Shown: piece by piece, positions 46,116 to 55,044 of the stretch
Numbering within the stretch: position 1 is the stretch's first letter
Layout: each line of letters opens with the position of its first letter
NCBI GenBank assembly: GCA_001770725.1
Contig: MERU01000002.1
Coordinates: 496,001 to 560,000, forward strand
DNA from: Burkholderiales bacterium RIFCSPHIGHO2_01_FULL_63_240
Lineage (GTDB): Bacteria; Pseudomonadota; Gammaproteobacteria; Burkholderiales; Burkholderiaceae_C
Direction of reading: 5' to 3'
DNA length: 64,000 nt
Made by a program: the position numbers and the translations under genes
Notes under the pieces: model-generated
The model's database searches: none
What the model was told of the DNA's origin: nothing
Seen by the model: the letters and a program-made list of their open reading frames with translations, nothing else

Positions 46116-47939
46116 TCATTCGCGCCACCAGCTGCTCAGTGCCCAGGCTTCGGGCCGGTAGTGTGGCGGCGGCTCGGGCATGGCGAAGCGGTGACCACGC
46201 CAGGCCACGCGGAAGGTGCGCGAATACCAGTGCGGCACGAAGTAGTGCTGGTGTCGCATGACGCGGTCAAGCGAGCGCAGCACCACGATCAGCTCTGGTC
46301 GGGTCTTCGCTTGCGCGACCTTCTCGATGAGCGCATCAACCACCGGGTCCTTCACGCCGATCAGGTTGTCCGAGCCCTCGACACCCGCCATGGACGAATG
46401 GTAGAGCTGCCGCAACTCGGCGCCCGGCACCTCCTGCCCCGGCAGGGCCAGGCTGACCATCTCGTACTCGAAACGCTTCATGCGTTTTTCGTAGACCGCG
46501 TAGTCGACGACGCGGTACTGCGCCTGGATGCCCAGCTTCTCGAGGTTGCGGATCAACGGCGTGATCACCCGGCCCATGCTGGGCGAGTTGTCCAGGAACT
46601 CGATGGTGAAGGCTTCGCCCTTGGCGTTGCGCAGCACCCCGTCCTGAAGCTTCCAGCCCGCCGCGGCCAGCAGGTCGCGCGCCTGGCGCAGGTTGGCACG
46701 CAGCGAGCCCGGCGGCGTGGTGGTGGGCGGCAGGGGCACCGGCTCGTTCAGCACGGCGGGGTCCAGGCTGCGACGCCAGGGCGCCAGCAAGGCCAGCTCG
46801 TCTGGCGTGGGCAAGCCTTTGGCCTCGTAGTCGCTGTTGGTGAAGAAGCTGGTGATGCGCGAGTAGATGCCGTAGAAGAGCTGGCGGTTCATCCACTCGA
46901 AATCCATCGCCAGGTCGATGGCGCGGCGCACGCGCACGTCCTTGAATTTGTCCAGGCGCGTGTTGAAGATGAAGCCCTGGAAGTTGGCCGCGTTGCGGTG
47001 GGGCAGCGTCTTCTTGACCAGCTCACCCGAGTCGAAGCGCTTGCCCTTGTAGGCCCGCACCCAGTCCTTGGAGATGTAGGACTCGATGAAGTCGAACTCG
47101 CCCGCCTTGAAACCCTCGAAGGCCGTGACGTTGTCGAGGTACATCCGGTAGGTGATCCGGTCGAAGTTGAACTGGCCACGGCGCACGTTGAGGTCCGCCC
47201 CCCAGTAGGCCTTGTCCCGTTCGTAGGTGATGTCTCGCCCCGACACGACCTTGCCAATGCGGTACGGCCCGGAGGCAATCGGGTGCTCGCCCACGATCTG
47301 GTCGAAGGGTTTGGGCTTGCCGCCCACCTCGCCCCACTTGTGGCTGAACACCGGCAGGCTGCCGATCAGCAGGGGCAGGTCCGGGTCGGGTCGCTTGAAG
47401 TCGAAACGGATCAGTCGCTCTCCCAGCACCTGAACGCCCGCCACGCCCCCGAAGTAGGCTGCGTACTGGGGCGAAGCTTGCTTGCTCGTGAGCATGTCGA
47501 AGCTGTGCTTGACGTCCCGGGCCAGCACCGCATCGCCATTGTGAAAGCGCGCTTTCGGGTTGAGCCGGAAGGTGACCGAGCGGCCATCAGGCGCCACGCT
47601 CACGTCCTCGGCCAGCAACGCGTAGGCCGTGGTCGGCTCTTCGAAGTTGCCCGTCAGCAGCGTCTCGAACACCAGCGTGCTCAGGCCCGGCGGCGAGGTG
47701 CCCTTGAGCGTGAACGGGTTGAACTTGTCGAAGCTGTTGGCGATGATCGGCGCCACCAGCGAGAAGTCGCCGCCCTTGGGCGCCTTCGGGTTGACGTGAT
47801 CGAAGTGACTGAAGCCCGAGGGGTACTTGATGTCGCCGAACTGCGAATAGGCGTGAGCGCCCCAGGCGGCCCCCACCTGCAAGCTGCACACCAACGCGGC
47901 CAGCATCGCGGAGCGCACCGCCATCCACATCAGGCCCAT
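46116..47939 (-). CDS. yejA: Extracellular solute-binding protein of the YejABEF peptide importer
   Basis: A 607-residue periplasmic binding protein of family 5. A signal peptide covers about residues 1-27 with a cleavage region AAWGAHA, and SQFGDIKYPSGFSHFDHVNP starts the mature part as in YejA proteins; ASGPYRIG and the YWGADLNVRRGQ region are family-5 marks. GGGGGAT eight bases before the ATG at 47939 supports this start. Substrates of the system include oligopeptides and, in some bacteria, microcin C or murein peptides. It lies 34 bases after ldcA on the same strand, which suggests murein peptides here. Confidence 0.92.
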   Translation of the reverse strand: MGLMWMAVRSAMLAALVCSLQVGAAWGAHAYSQFGDIKYPSGFSHFDHVNPKAPKGGDFSLVAPIIANSFDKFNPFTLKGTSPPGLSTLVFETLLTGNFEEPTTAYALLAEDVSVAPDGRSVTFRLNPKARFHNGDAVLARDVKHSFDMLTSKQASPQYAAYFGGVAGVQVLGERLIRFDFKRPDPDLPLLIGSLPVFSHKWGEVGGKPKPFDQIVGEHPIASGPYRIGKVVSGRDITYERDKAYWGADLNVRRGQFNFDRITYRMYLDNVTAFEGFKAGEFDFIESYISKDWVRAYKGKRFDSGELVKKTLPHRNAANFQGFIFNTRLDKFKDVRVRRAIDLAMDFEWMNRQLFYGIYSRITSFFTNSDYEAKGLPTPDELALLAPWRRSLDPAVLNEPVPLPPTTTPPGSLRANLRQARDLLAAAGWKLQDGVLRNAKGEAFTIEFLDNSPSMGRVITPLIRNLEKLGIQAQYRVVDYAVYEKRMKRFEYEMVSLALPGQEVPGAELRQLYHSSMAGVEGSDNLIGVKDPVVDALIEKVAQAKTRPELIVVLRSLDRVMRHQHYFVPHWYSRTFRVAWRGHRFAMPEPPPHYRPEAWALSSWWRE

Positions 47940-47973
47940 GCCAGCGATCCCCCTGCGCACTGGTGACCCCCGC

Positions 47974-48915
47974 TCACCAGAGCAGGAAGGCATCGCGCCC
48001 CTGCACCGACAACGTGGCCTGCCGCCCCACGGGCAAACAGACCTTGGTGGGCACGTGCCCGAAAGGCAAGCCTGTCAGGATGGGCACGGGGCAGACGCTG
48101 CGCAGGTGCGCGATGGCCGACTTCAGCGTGTAGCCCCGGTCCAGCGGCGATTTGCGGTACTCGGTGAACGCGCCCAGCACGATGGCCTTCTGCGCACCCA
48201 GCACGCCCGCCTGGTGCAACTGCAGCAGCGTGCGCTCGATGCGGTAGGGGTGCTCATTGACGTCCTCCAGGAAGAGGATGCCGCCACGCACCTTCGGGAA
48301 ATGCGGCGTGCCCAGCAGGGCTTGCACGACGGACAGGTTGCCGCCCCACAGCCGCCCCGAGACCTCGACGCCGTCGAAGCCCGCCTCGGTGCGAAAACCC
48401 ACGGCTTCCAGGTCACCTGTCACGGCCTCGACGAAACAATCCTGGGTGACGTCGTCGCCGCCCTCGGGCACATCGGCGTGGCCGAAATCGCCGCAGGCCA
48501 TGGGGCCCGCCCAGAAGCCGGCCGAGACGTTCTCGCCCGGCTTGGTGGGGCCGGCGGCGTTGTGGGCCATCGCGCCCAGTTGCAGTGCCGTGACGTCGCT
48601 GTGGCCCACCCAGGCGGTGCCGCGCTCGATGCTGCGCGCCAGCTTGGGCCATTCGATCAGGTCGAGCAGTCGACTGAGTCCGTAGCCACCGCGCGTGGCC
48701 AGCGCGACGCTCGGAGCGGCGTCCGCCACGCGGTGGATGGCGGCAAGGCGCACATCGTCTTCGCCCGCGAAGCGCTGGTGCTTTTTCAGGGCCGACGCAT
48801 CGACCGAGACGTCGAAGCCCAGGGCCTTGAGGCGCTTGCTTGCCTTGCGAACCGACGCGGCCTGCGCAACGATGCCGGCCGGGCTGTGGATGATCAGGGT
48901 GGGGCTGTCGCTCAT
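47974..48915 (-). CDS. ldcA: Murein tetrapeptide L,D-carboxypeptidase (peptidase S66)
   Basis: A 313-residue cytoplasmic serine peptidase that cuts the terminal D-Ala from L,D-linked murein tetrapeptides during cell-wall recycling. The nucleophile serine is in VGHSDVTALQLGA, the conserved RGGYGLSRLLD lies before it, and a Glu and His of the triad are in the FLEDVNEHPYRIER and GLPFGH regions. Its place directly upstream of yejABEF links uptake of peptides with their processing. Confidence 0.93.
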   Translation of the reverse strand: MSDSPTLIIHSPAGIVAQAASVRKASKRLKALGFDVSVDASALKKHQRFAGEDDVRLAAIHRVADAAPSVALATRGGYGLSRLLDLIEWPKLARSIERGTAWVGHSDVTALQLGAMAHNAAGPTKPGENVSAGFWAGPMACGDFGHADVPEGGDDVTQDCFVEAVTGDLEAVGFRTEAGFDGVEVSGRLWGGNLSVVQALLGTPHFPKVRGGILFLEDVNEHPYRIERTLLQLHQAGVLGAQKAIVLGAFTEYRKSPLDRGYTLKSAIAHLRSVCPVPILTGLPFGHVPTKVCLPVGRQATLSVQGRDAFLLW

Positions 48916-48943
48916 GCCCCCATTGTGACCGAGCGCCGGGGCT

Positions 48944-49105
48944 TCAACCCTGGCGCAATCCCGTCATCTGTTGCGCCGTCTGCTGGCGGCGGCGAGCCCG
49001 CAGCAAAGCCACCCATTCCCCCAGGCCGGCCAGCAGTGCCAGGGTGATCGCGGCCCAGCGCAGGGCCGTGGCGTTGGAGGTATGGCGAGGTGAGGTGAGG
49101 TGCAT
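48944..49105 (-). CDS. Small one-TM hypothetical protein (53 aa)
   Basis: A short frame on the minus strand that starts at the ATG at 49105 and ends with TGA at 48944-48946. The peptide has a polar N-terminus (MHLTSPRHTS), a hydrophobic segment at about residues 16-34 (WAAITLALLAGLGEWVALL), and a basic, Gln-rich end (RARRRQQTAQQ). This is the plan of a small inner-membrane protein with a cytoplasmic tail. It stands 28 bases before ldcA on the same strand. No family is recognised, and no strong ribosome-binding site is visible, so it may or may not be translated. Confidence 0.45.
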   Translation of the reverse strand: MHLTSPRHTSNATALRWAAITLALLAGLGEWVALLRARRRQQTAQQMTGLRQG

Positions 49106-49246
49106 CGTTCGGGGTCGCCTTGCTGCGAAAACACCACACTAGGCGCACCGCGTGTCAGCCCCGTGACAAGGGCATGAGCCGCCGTCACACAAATGCCGCC
49201 CTCGGCTCGTTAAGGTGGAGCCGTCCCCATCGCGCCTGTTTCGCCC

Positions 49247-50341
49247 GTGAGCCCCAACCACCCGCTGCCCGAGCTCGACGCCATCCACCGCCTCATCGAG
49301 CTGGGCGGCGAGCACGTGCAGGCGCGCACGCTGTGCCGCGTCGAGGTCGGCGGCAAGGTCTTCGAGGTGCCCTCCATCTCGCTGGGCAACCCATCGCGCC
49401 AAGCCCCGGCCATCGGCTACTTCGGCGGGGTGCATGGGCTCGAGCGCATCGGCGCCGAAGTGGTCATCGCCTACCTCGCCAGCCTGGTGCAGCGCCTGCG
49501 CTGGGACGAGGTGCTTCACCACCAGCTCTCTCAGTTGCGCATGGTCTTCATGCCCCTGGTGAACCCGGGCGGCCTGTGGCTGGGCACGCGCGCCAACCCA
49601 CGCGGCGTGGACCTGATGCGCAATGCACCCGTCGAGGCCACCGAGCCCGTGCCCTGGCTGCTGGGCGGCCACCGCCTGAGCGCCGCCCTGCCCTGGTACC
49701 GCGGCCCGGACAACGCCCCCATGGAAGAAGAGAGCCACGCCCTGTGCTGGCTGGTGCAAGAAGAACTATTCGGCAGGCCCTTCAGCCTGGCGCTCGACTG
49801 TCACTCGGGCTTCGGGTTGCAAGATCGCATCTGGTTTCCCTATGCCCACACCTGTCAGCCCCTGCCCCACCTGGCCGAGCTGCACGCCCTGCACCGCGTC
49901 TTCCAGCAGACGCACGCACACCACAACTACGTCTTCGAGCCACAGAACCTGCAATACCTGACCCATGGCGACCTGTGGGACCACCTTTACCTGCGCCATG
50001 GCGGCGAGCACCCCGAGCAGGTCTTCCTGCCGCTGACGCTGGAGATGGGCTCGTGGATGTGGGTCAAGAAGAACCCCCGCCAGCTTTTCAGCCGGCACGG
50101 CATCTTCAACCCGCTGATCGCGCACCGCCAGCAGCGCGTGCTGCGCCGTCACATGGCCCTGCTGGACTTCCTGGGACGCGCCGCAGCCAGCCACGGCCGC
50201 TGGCTGCCCGAGCCCCAAGACCGGGACCTGCACGAGCGACAGGCACGTGCGCGCTGGTACCAGGACCGCCCCAGGCGCTCACAGTCCCACGGCCCGCAAC
50301 CCGCCGCCGCGCCTTCGCCGGAGAGCCACGATGAACACTGA
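49247..50341 (+). CDS. M14 family zinc carboxypeptidase-like protein
   Basis: A 364-residue M14-type metallopeptidase. The zinc motif HxxE is in GGVHGLERIG near residue 63, PLVNPGG with the substrate-binding region follows, and the third ligand is in LDCHSGFG. A glutamate in the LTLEMGSW segment can be the general base. Proteins of this subgroup (DUF2817-like) have unknown substrates. The start is a GTG; the last eleven bases overlap the next gene (ATGAACACTGA). The C-terminal 40 residues are Arg/Pro/Ser-rich and unconserved. Confidence 0.82.
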   Translation: MSPNHPLPELDAIHRLIELGGEHVQARTLCRVEVGGKVFEVPSISLGNPSRQAPAIGYFGGVHGLERIGAEVVIAYLASLVQRLRWDEVLHHQLSQLRMVFMPLVNPGGLWLGTRANPRGVDLMRNAPVEATEPVPWLLGGHRLSAALPWYRGPDNAPMEEESHALCWLVQEELFGRPFSLALDCHSGFGLQDRIWFPYAHTCQPLPHLAELHALHRVFQQTHAHHNYVFEPQNLQYLTHGDLWDHLYLRHGGEHPEQVFLPLTLEMGSWMWVKKNPRQLFSRHGIFNPLIAHRQQRVLRRHMALLDFLGRAAASHGRWLPEPQDRDLHERQARARWYQDRPRRSQSHGPQPAAAPSPESHDEH

Positions 50342-51149
50342 GCCATCGGCCGATCAGGCTCGCGGCACCTGGTTGCTGCTGCGCGGCCTCACCCGCGAGA
50401 GCGGCCACTGGGGCGACTTCGCCGAGCGGTGGGCGGCGCAATTGCCCCCTGGCTCTCGCGTGCTGACACCCGATCTGGCCGGCAACGGCACGCGCTGGCA
50501 GGAGCGAAGCCCGGCTTGCGTGAGCGGCCTGCTTGAATCACTGAGGAACGACTTGCGGGCACAAGGCTTCGAGCCGCCCTACCGCGTGATCGCGATGTCG
50601 CTGGGTGCGATGGTGACCGTCGAATGGGCGCACCGGCACCCGCATGAGTTGCAGGATGCCGTGCTGATCAACACCAGCCTCAAGCCTCACAGCCCGATGT
50701 GGCATCGGCTGCGGCCTCGCTGGTGGCCGGTGATCGCGCGCCTGCTGTTGAGCCAGGCGTCGGCCGAGCAGTGGGAGCGCACCATCCTGTCGATGACGAC
50801 GCGACACCCTCAACCAGGCCCCGAAGCCACGCTGCCCCACTGGCTGAGCCTGCGCCAGGCCCACCCCGTCAAGCCGATCAACGGGCTGCGCCAGCTCTGG
50901 GCCGCCGCGCGCTACCAGGCGCCGTCATCGCCCCCGCCGGTGCCGGTGCTGCTGCTCAATGGCGCCGAAGACCGGCTGGTTCACCCAAGCTGCTCAACCG
51001 TGCTGGCCGAGCGCTGGGGCGCACCGATCTTCAGGCATCCCACGGCGGGGCATGATCTGCCGCTGGATGCGGGGCCGTGGGTGCGGCAGCAGGTGCTGAG
51101 CTGGCTGGCGCAGAGGTCGGAGCCGGGGCAGGCCCGGCCTCCGGTTTGA
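50331..51149 (+). CDS. Alpha/beta fold hydrolase
   Basis: A 272-residue alpha/beta hydrolase: LLLRGLTRESGHWGDF at the N-terminus, the nucleophile elbow AMSLGAM near residue 95 (A-M-S-L-G, with Ala in place of the first Gly), LLLNGAEDRLVHP with the acid, and GHDLPLD with the catalytic His. The ATG at 50331 lies inside the end of the peptidase gene, so the two are coupled. Its final 119 bases overlap the convergent rdgC gene. The substrate is unknown. Confidence 0.82.
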   Translation: MNTEPSADQARGTWLLLRGLTRESGHWGDFAERWAAQLPPGSRVLTPDLAGNGTRWQERSPACVSGLLESLRNDLRAQGFEPPYRVIAMSLGAMVTVEWAHRHPHELQDAVLINTSLKPHSPMWHRLRPRWWPVIARLLLSQASAEQWERTILSMTTRHPQPGPEATLPHWLSLRQAHPVKPINGLRQLWAAARYQAPSSPPPVPVLLLNGAEDRLVHPSCSTVLAERWGAPIFRHPTAGHDLPLDAGPWVRQQVLSWLAQRSEPGQARPPV

Positions 51150-52080
51150 GCGTGCCCACCGAGGCCATGGTCAGGGCCTCGCCACCGAGTGCCTCGAACA
51201 GATCCGGGATCAGCTGGACCAGCTCGCCCGTCGAGATCGCGACGTCGGCCTCGAAAGCCTCGGACTTGTCCACCTTGCCGCCGCGCGCCGGTGCCCCATC
51301 GCCCTCGAAGACCACGTCCAGGAACGCCAGCTTCTTGAGCTGCAAGGCCTCGGTCAGCACGAACGACACGCGGTCGCGCCAGCTCAGCGCCACGCGCGTG
51401 GGCACCTTGCCCGCCTGGATGTGCTGCTTGACCTCGTCGGTGTCGAGCGGGTGGCGGGCGTAGCGCACCACCGACTTCATCTCGTCGGGCGACTTGAGCT
51501 CGCACTCGCGGTCCACGCTGAACTGGTACGGCGGCTCGCCCGTGCCCAGCCAGTGCGACATCGCCACCGCGGGCGACATCTCCGTCTGGATGAGGCTGAC
51601 GGCCAGGCCGTCCATGGCCTTGACCAGAAGGGTCACGATCTCGTCGGCCTTGGCCTGGCTGCCGCAATCGAGCACCAGCAGGCGCTGCTTGGGCGCGATC
51701 CACACCCAGCTGGCGGCCACCTTGGTGAACGCCATCGGCAGCAGCTCCAGCAGGGCCTGCTCCTTGAGCTCTTTCGTCTGCTTCTTGCCCGGGCGGCGCC
51801 CTGTCTGCTCTTCGATCTGGTCGGCGATCTCGTCGGTGCGGCGCTTGACCACCGAGCCCGGCACCACGCGCTGCTCGGTCATCAGGCGCAGCACCCATTG
51901 CCCGCCGACGACCTCGACCAGCGGGCCGTGCTTTTCGCCACGCGGCTCGATCCAGCCAGACGACTTCTGTTGCGTGAGGCCACAGGGCACGAAGCGCGCC
52001 TTGTCCAGTTCGGCCTCCAGCTGGCTGGCCGAGGCCGACCAACCCTCGCCGATGCGGTAGACGATGAGGTTCTTGAACAT
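51031..52080 (-). CDS. rdgC: Recombination-associated protein RdgC
   Basis: A 349-residue RdgC, a ring-shaped dimeric protein that binds double-stranded DNA and limits RecA filament activity. MFKNLIVYRIGEGW, FVPCG, REVVGGQWVLRL-like and RDRVSFVLTEALQLKKLAFLD segments are family marks. E. coli RdgC has 303 residues; here the last 40 or so (after TLKPEAG) are Pro/Ala-rich and are encoded within the antisense overlap with the hydrolase gene. A terminator stands just before its start, so its promoter must be close or its expression must depend on read-through. Confidence 0.95.
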   Translation of the reverse strand: MFKNLIVYRIGEGWSASASQLEAELDKARFVPCGLTQQKSSGWIEPRGEKHGPLVEVVGGQWVLRLMTEQRVVPGSVVKRRTDEIADQIEEQTGRRPGKKQTKELKEQALLELLPMAFTKVAASWVWIAPKQRLLVLDCGSQAKADEIVTLLVKAMDGLAVSLIQTEMSPAVAMSHWLGTGEPPYQFSVDRECELKSPDEMKSVVRYARHPLDTDEVKQHIQAGKVPTRVALSWRDRVSFVLTEALQLKKLAFLDVVFEGDGAPARGGKVDKSEAFEADVAISTGELVQLIPDLFEALGGEALTMASVGTLKPEAGPAPAPTSAPASSAPAAAPTAPHPAADHAPPWDA

Positions 52081-52090
52081 GATGGGATCC

Positions 52091-52125
52091 AGACAAAAGA
52101 AAACGCCCCTGACGAATCAGGGGCG
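52091..52125 (-). terminator. Rho-independent terminator of tRNA-Ser
   Basis: CGCCCCTGA (52104-52112) and TCAGGGGCG (52117-52125) form a perfect nine-base stem with a CGAA loop. On the minus strand TTTTCTTTTGTCT follows. It begins ten bases beyond the tRNA 3' end and finishes about ten bases before the rdgC start codon. Confidence 0.85.
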
Positions 52126-52134
52126 CTCTTGTTT

Positions 52135-52225
52135 TGGCGGAGACGGAGGGATTCGAACCCTCGATACGCTTTTGGCGTATGCTCCCTTAGCAGGGGAGTA
52201 CCTTCGACCACTCGGCCACGTCTCC
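52135..52225 (-). tRNA. tRNA-Ser (anticodon GCU)
   Basis: A class II tRNA of 91 bases with encoded CCA. The acceptor stem pairs GGAGACG with CGTCTCC, the D-arm is GCCGAGTGGTCGAAGGTAC, the anticodon stem-loop reads CTCCCCTGCTAAGGGAG with anticodon GCT, the long variable arm is a perfect hairpin (ATACGCCAAAAGCGTAT), and GGTTCGAATCC forms the T-arm. It reads AGC and AGU codons. A TAGAAT -10 box is located 14 bases upstream. Confidence 0.97.
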
Positions 52226-52238
52226 AGCAACAGCAGGC

Positions 52239-52244
52239 ATTCTA
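52239..52244 (-). promoter_or_regulatory. -10 element of the tRNA-Ser promoter
   Basis: TAGAAT on the minus strand, 14 bases before the first base of the tRNA, matches the sigma70 -10 consensus in five of six positions and is typical of betaproteobacterial tRNA promoters. No clear -35 is found at the usual spacing. Confidence 0.5.
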
Positions 52245-52317
52245 GCCCAGTTTTACTGGCCATCCGCCTGTTGCGCTCAAAACAACGGCCCGCTCTGAGC
52301 AAGGCCCGCAAGCCTCA

Positions 52318-53574
52318 TCAAGCCTTGGCCTCATCCAGACCGAAAGCCTTGTGCAGCGCGCGAACGGCCAGCTCCATGTACTTCTCGTCGATGACGACGG
52401 AAGTCTTGATCTCCGAGGTGGTGATCATCTGGATGTTGATGCCTTCGTCCGACAGGGTCTTGAACATGGTCGAGGCGATGCCGACGTGGCTGCGCATGCC
52501 GATGCCCACGATGGAGACCTTGCAGATCTTGGGGTCGCCCACGATTTCACGAGCACCCAGCTTGGGCTGCACGTCCTTTTGCAGCAGCTCCAGCGTCTTG
52601 GCGTAGTCGCCGCGCGGCACGGTGAACGAGAAGTCCGTCTTGCCGTCGTGCGAGACGTTTTGGATGATCACGTCGACGTCGATGTTGGCTTCGGCGACCT
52701 TGCCCAGGATCTGGTAGGCGATGCCGGGGGTGTCGGGCACGCCGACCACGGTGATCTTGGCTTCGTCGCGGCTGAACGCGATGCCGGAAACAACGGCTTG
52801 TTCCATGTTCTCGTCTTCCTCAAAACTGATGAGCGTGCCCGACTTGGCTTCTTCTTCCAGGTCGATGTCCCAGGGGGTGAAGCTGGAGAGCACGCGGGTC
52901 GGCACGCGGTACTTGCCGGCGAATTCCACCGAGCGGATCTGCAGCACCTTCGAGCCCAGCGAAGCCATCTCCAGCATCTCTTCGAAGCTGATGGACTTCA
53001 TGCGGCGCGCTTCGGGCACCACGCGCGGGTCGGTGGTGTAGATGCCGTCCACGTCGGTGTAGATCAGGCACTCGTCGGCCTTGAGCGCAGCGGCAATCGC
53101 CACGGCCGAGGTGTCCGAGCCGCCACGGCCGAGCGTGGTGATGTGGCCGTTCGGGTCAACGCCCTGGAAGCCGGTCACGATCACCACCTTGCCAGCGTTC
53201 AGGTCGGCGCGCACGCGAGCATCGTCGATGCTCTCGATGCGGGCCTTGGTGAAGGCCGAGTTGGTCTTGACCGGCACCTGCCAGCCTGCGTAGCTGACGG
53301 CGTCCATGCCTTCGGCCTGCAGCGCGATCGACAGCAGGCCCACGGAGACCTGCTCGCCGGTGGAGGCGATCATGTCGAGCTCGCGCGGGTTGGCGCGGTC
53401 GGAGAGTTCTTTGGCCAGGCCCAGCAGACGGTTGGTCTCACCGCTCATGGCCGAGGGCACGACCACGATTTGATGACCCGCCCGCACCCACTTGGCCACG
53501 CGCTTGGCCACGTTGCGGATGCGCTCGGTCGAGCCCATCGACGTGCCGCCGTATTTGTGAACGATCAGTGCCAT
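52318..53574 (-). CDS. lysC: Aspartate kinase
   Basis: A 418-residue aspartokinase that starts the pathway to lysine, methionine and threonine. [11 protein letters not shown] is the N-terminal signature, [11 protein letters not shown] and [13 protein letters not shown] belong to the catalytic domain, and two ACT domains cover about residues 265-410, where feedback inhibitors bind. The length is that of the alpha-chain of the Bacillus/Corynebacterium type. The start at 53574 ([10 protein letters not shown]) is family-consistent; a TAAAAT box lies near 53665 upstream. Confidence 0.96.
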   Translation of the reverse strand: MALIVHKYGGTSMGSTERIRNVAKRVAKWVRAGHQIVVVPSAMSGETNRLLGLAKELSDRANPRELDMIASTGEQVSVGLLSIALQAEGMDAVSYAGWQVPVKTNSAFTKARIESIDDARVRADLNAGKVVIVTGFQGVDPNGHITTLGRGGSDTSAVAIAAALKADECLIYTDVDGIYTTDPRVVPEARRMKSISFEEMLEMASLGSKVLQIRSVEFAGKYRVPTRVLSSFTPWDIDLEEEAKSGTLISFEEDENMEQAVVSGIAFSRDEAKITVVGVPDTPGIAYQILGKVAEANIDVDVIIQNVSHDGKTDFSFTVPRGDYAKTLELLQKDVQPKLGAREIVGDPKICKVSIVGIGMRSHVGIASTMFKTLSDEGINIQMITTSEIKTSVVIDEKYMELAVRALHKAFGLDEAKA

Positions 53575-53695
53575 GTCAGAGGTTGGTGATGCCACCGCGC
53601 GCGTGGAGCCTTCTGGTTGAGCAGGCCCCGCTTCGAATCCTCACGCACGGTCGAACCCGCGATTTTAACGCGAGACGGGCACCCTCGCCGGCATT

Positions 53696-55012
53696 TCACG
53701 CGTCAGGCAGCCAGCGCAAACCCCATTGCGGCGCCCCTGGCGGCGCCTGAAAGCGCGCGTCCACGCCCAGACCCGGCACGAAGACCAGCGACTGCCCCGC
53801 AAAAAACAGCGGCGCCGAACGCGCCCAGGCGGGCACCCCCACGGACTGGAACTGACGCTTGAGGTCGCGCACCGGGCGGCCTGGCCCCATCTGGAAGCCC
53901 TCGCCACCCGAGCGGGCTCGGGCCTGCAGACCGCCTTGCAGGTGCTGCGGTGCCACGCCACCTTGCGCAACCTCCTCGACCCGCAGGCAGCCTCGCCAAC
54001 CCGGCACGGGCCAGTCTCCCGGGCGATCGATGCTCAGCACCACCTCGGGCCTGGGAACGAGACCCTCCGCGACCCCGTGAGCGGCGCCCTCGGGTGAGCG
54101 GCGCAGCACGCCCCGGTAGAGCGACACGCCCAACTCCGGCCAGCGGGCACTGCCCTGCCCCGCCAGCGCCCTGGGCACCTCGTGGCTCAGTCGCTCGACC
54201 CAGCTTGCACCGCCCGCGCCATGCTGCCCCAGCCAGGCCAGCAGCACCTGCCGACGCTCGCCATCCGGCAAGGCCGACCAGGCCACCGCGTTCAAGGCAC
54301 CCGGTTCGGCCTCGCCGCCCCAGCGCTGCAAGGCGTCGGCCTGCCAGGCGCGCAAGGCCGGCAAGGCGTCCGCCAGGCGCGCGGCCGACTGCGCCAGCGC
54401 CACCTCCGCATCGGGGAAAGCCGCCAACAAGGCCGGCCACACATCCAGTCGCAGGCGATTGCGCGCGAAACGCCGGTCGCCATTGCTGTCGTCATCGATG
54501 AATGGCAGGCCGTGCAGGGCCACATAGTCCTCGACGGCCTCGCGGGGCATGTCGAGCCACGGCCGCACCCAGCGCACGCCGTCGCGCCAGTCGTCCTTGG
54601 GCATGGCGGCCAGGCCGGCCACGCCCCCACCGCGCAGGGCTTGGAGCAGGAAGGTTTCGGCCTGATCGCGCCGGTGATGGGCCAGCAGCAGCAGGTCCAC
54701 GCCCGCTTCCCGGGCCATGTCGGACAGGGCCGTGTGCCGAGCCCGGCGCGCCTCGGCCTCCAGGCTCAGGCCCGCATCCAGGGGCACCGACACCCTGCGA
54801 CTGAGCAGGCTCACCGGCAGGCCCGACTCGGCCCATTGGTCGCAGGTTGCCTGGGCATGCGCCAGCCAGGCATCGGCCTGGGGGCTGAGCCCATGGTGCA
54901 CGTGCAACGCGAACACCCGCATGCCCGCCACATCCGCAGCCGCACGCGCCGTGGCATGCAGCAAGGCCGTGGAGTCGCGTCCGCAGCTGTAGGCCACCGC
55001 CAAAGCAGGCAT
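53696..55012 (-). CDS. tilS: tRNA(Ile)-lysidine synthetase
   Basis: A 438-residue N-type ATP pyrophosphatase that makes lysidine at position 34 of the CAU-anticodon tRNA-Ile. The PP-loop reads AYSCGRDSTALLH at residues 7-19; the usual SGGxDS is SCGRDS, with Cys for the second Gly-pair member. HVHHGLSPQADAW, AHHRRDQAETFLLQALRGGGVAGL and the DDSN..RFARNRLR region are further family motifs. The C-terminal domain is present. The ATG at 55012 starts MPALAVAYS. The frame is open for another hundred codons upstream but these overlap accA and lack similarity. Confidence 0.9.
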   Translation of the reverse strand: MPALAVAYSCGRDSTALLHATARAAADVAGMRVFALHVHHGLSPQADAWLAHAQATCDQWAESGLPVSLLSRRVSVPLDAGLSLEAEARRARHTALSDMAREAGVDLLLLAHHRRDQAETFLLQALRGGGVAGLAAMPKDDWRDGVRWVRPWLDMPREAVEDYVALHGLPFIDDDSNGDRRFARNRLRLDVWPALLAAFPDAEVALAQSAARLADALPALRAWQADALQRWGGEAEPGALNAVAWSALPDGERRQVLLAWLGQHGAGGASWVERLSHEVPRALAGQGSARWPELGVSLYRGVLRRSPEGAAHGVAEGLVPRPEVVLSIDRPGDWPVPGWRGCLRVEEVAQGGVAPQHLQGGLQARARSGGEGFQMGPGRPVRDLKRQFQSVGVPAWARSAPLFFAGQSLVFVPGLGVDARFQAPPGAPQWGLRWLPDA

Positions 55013-55044
55013 CGGCAGACCTCCGCCTGGCTCTCGACCGCGGC

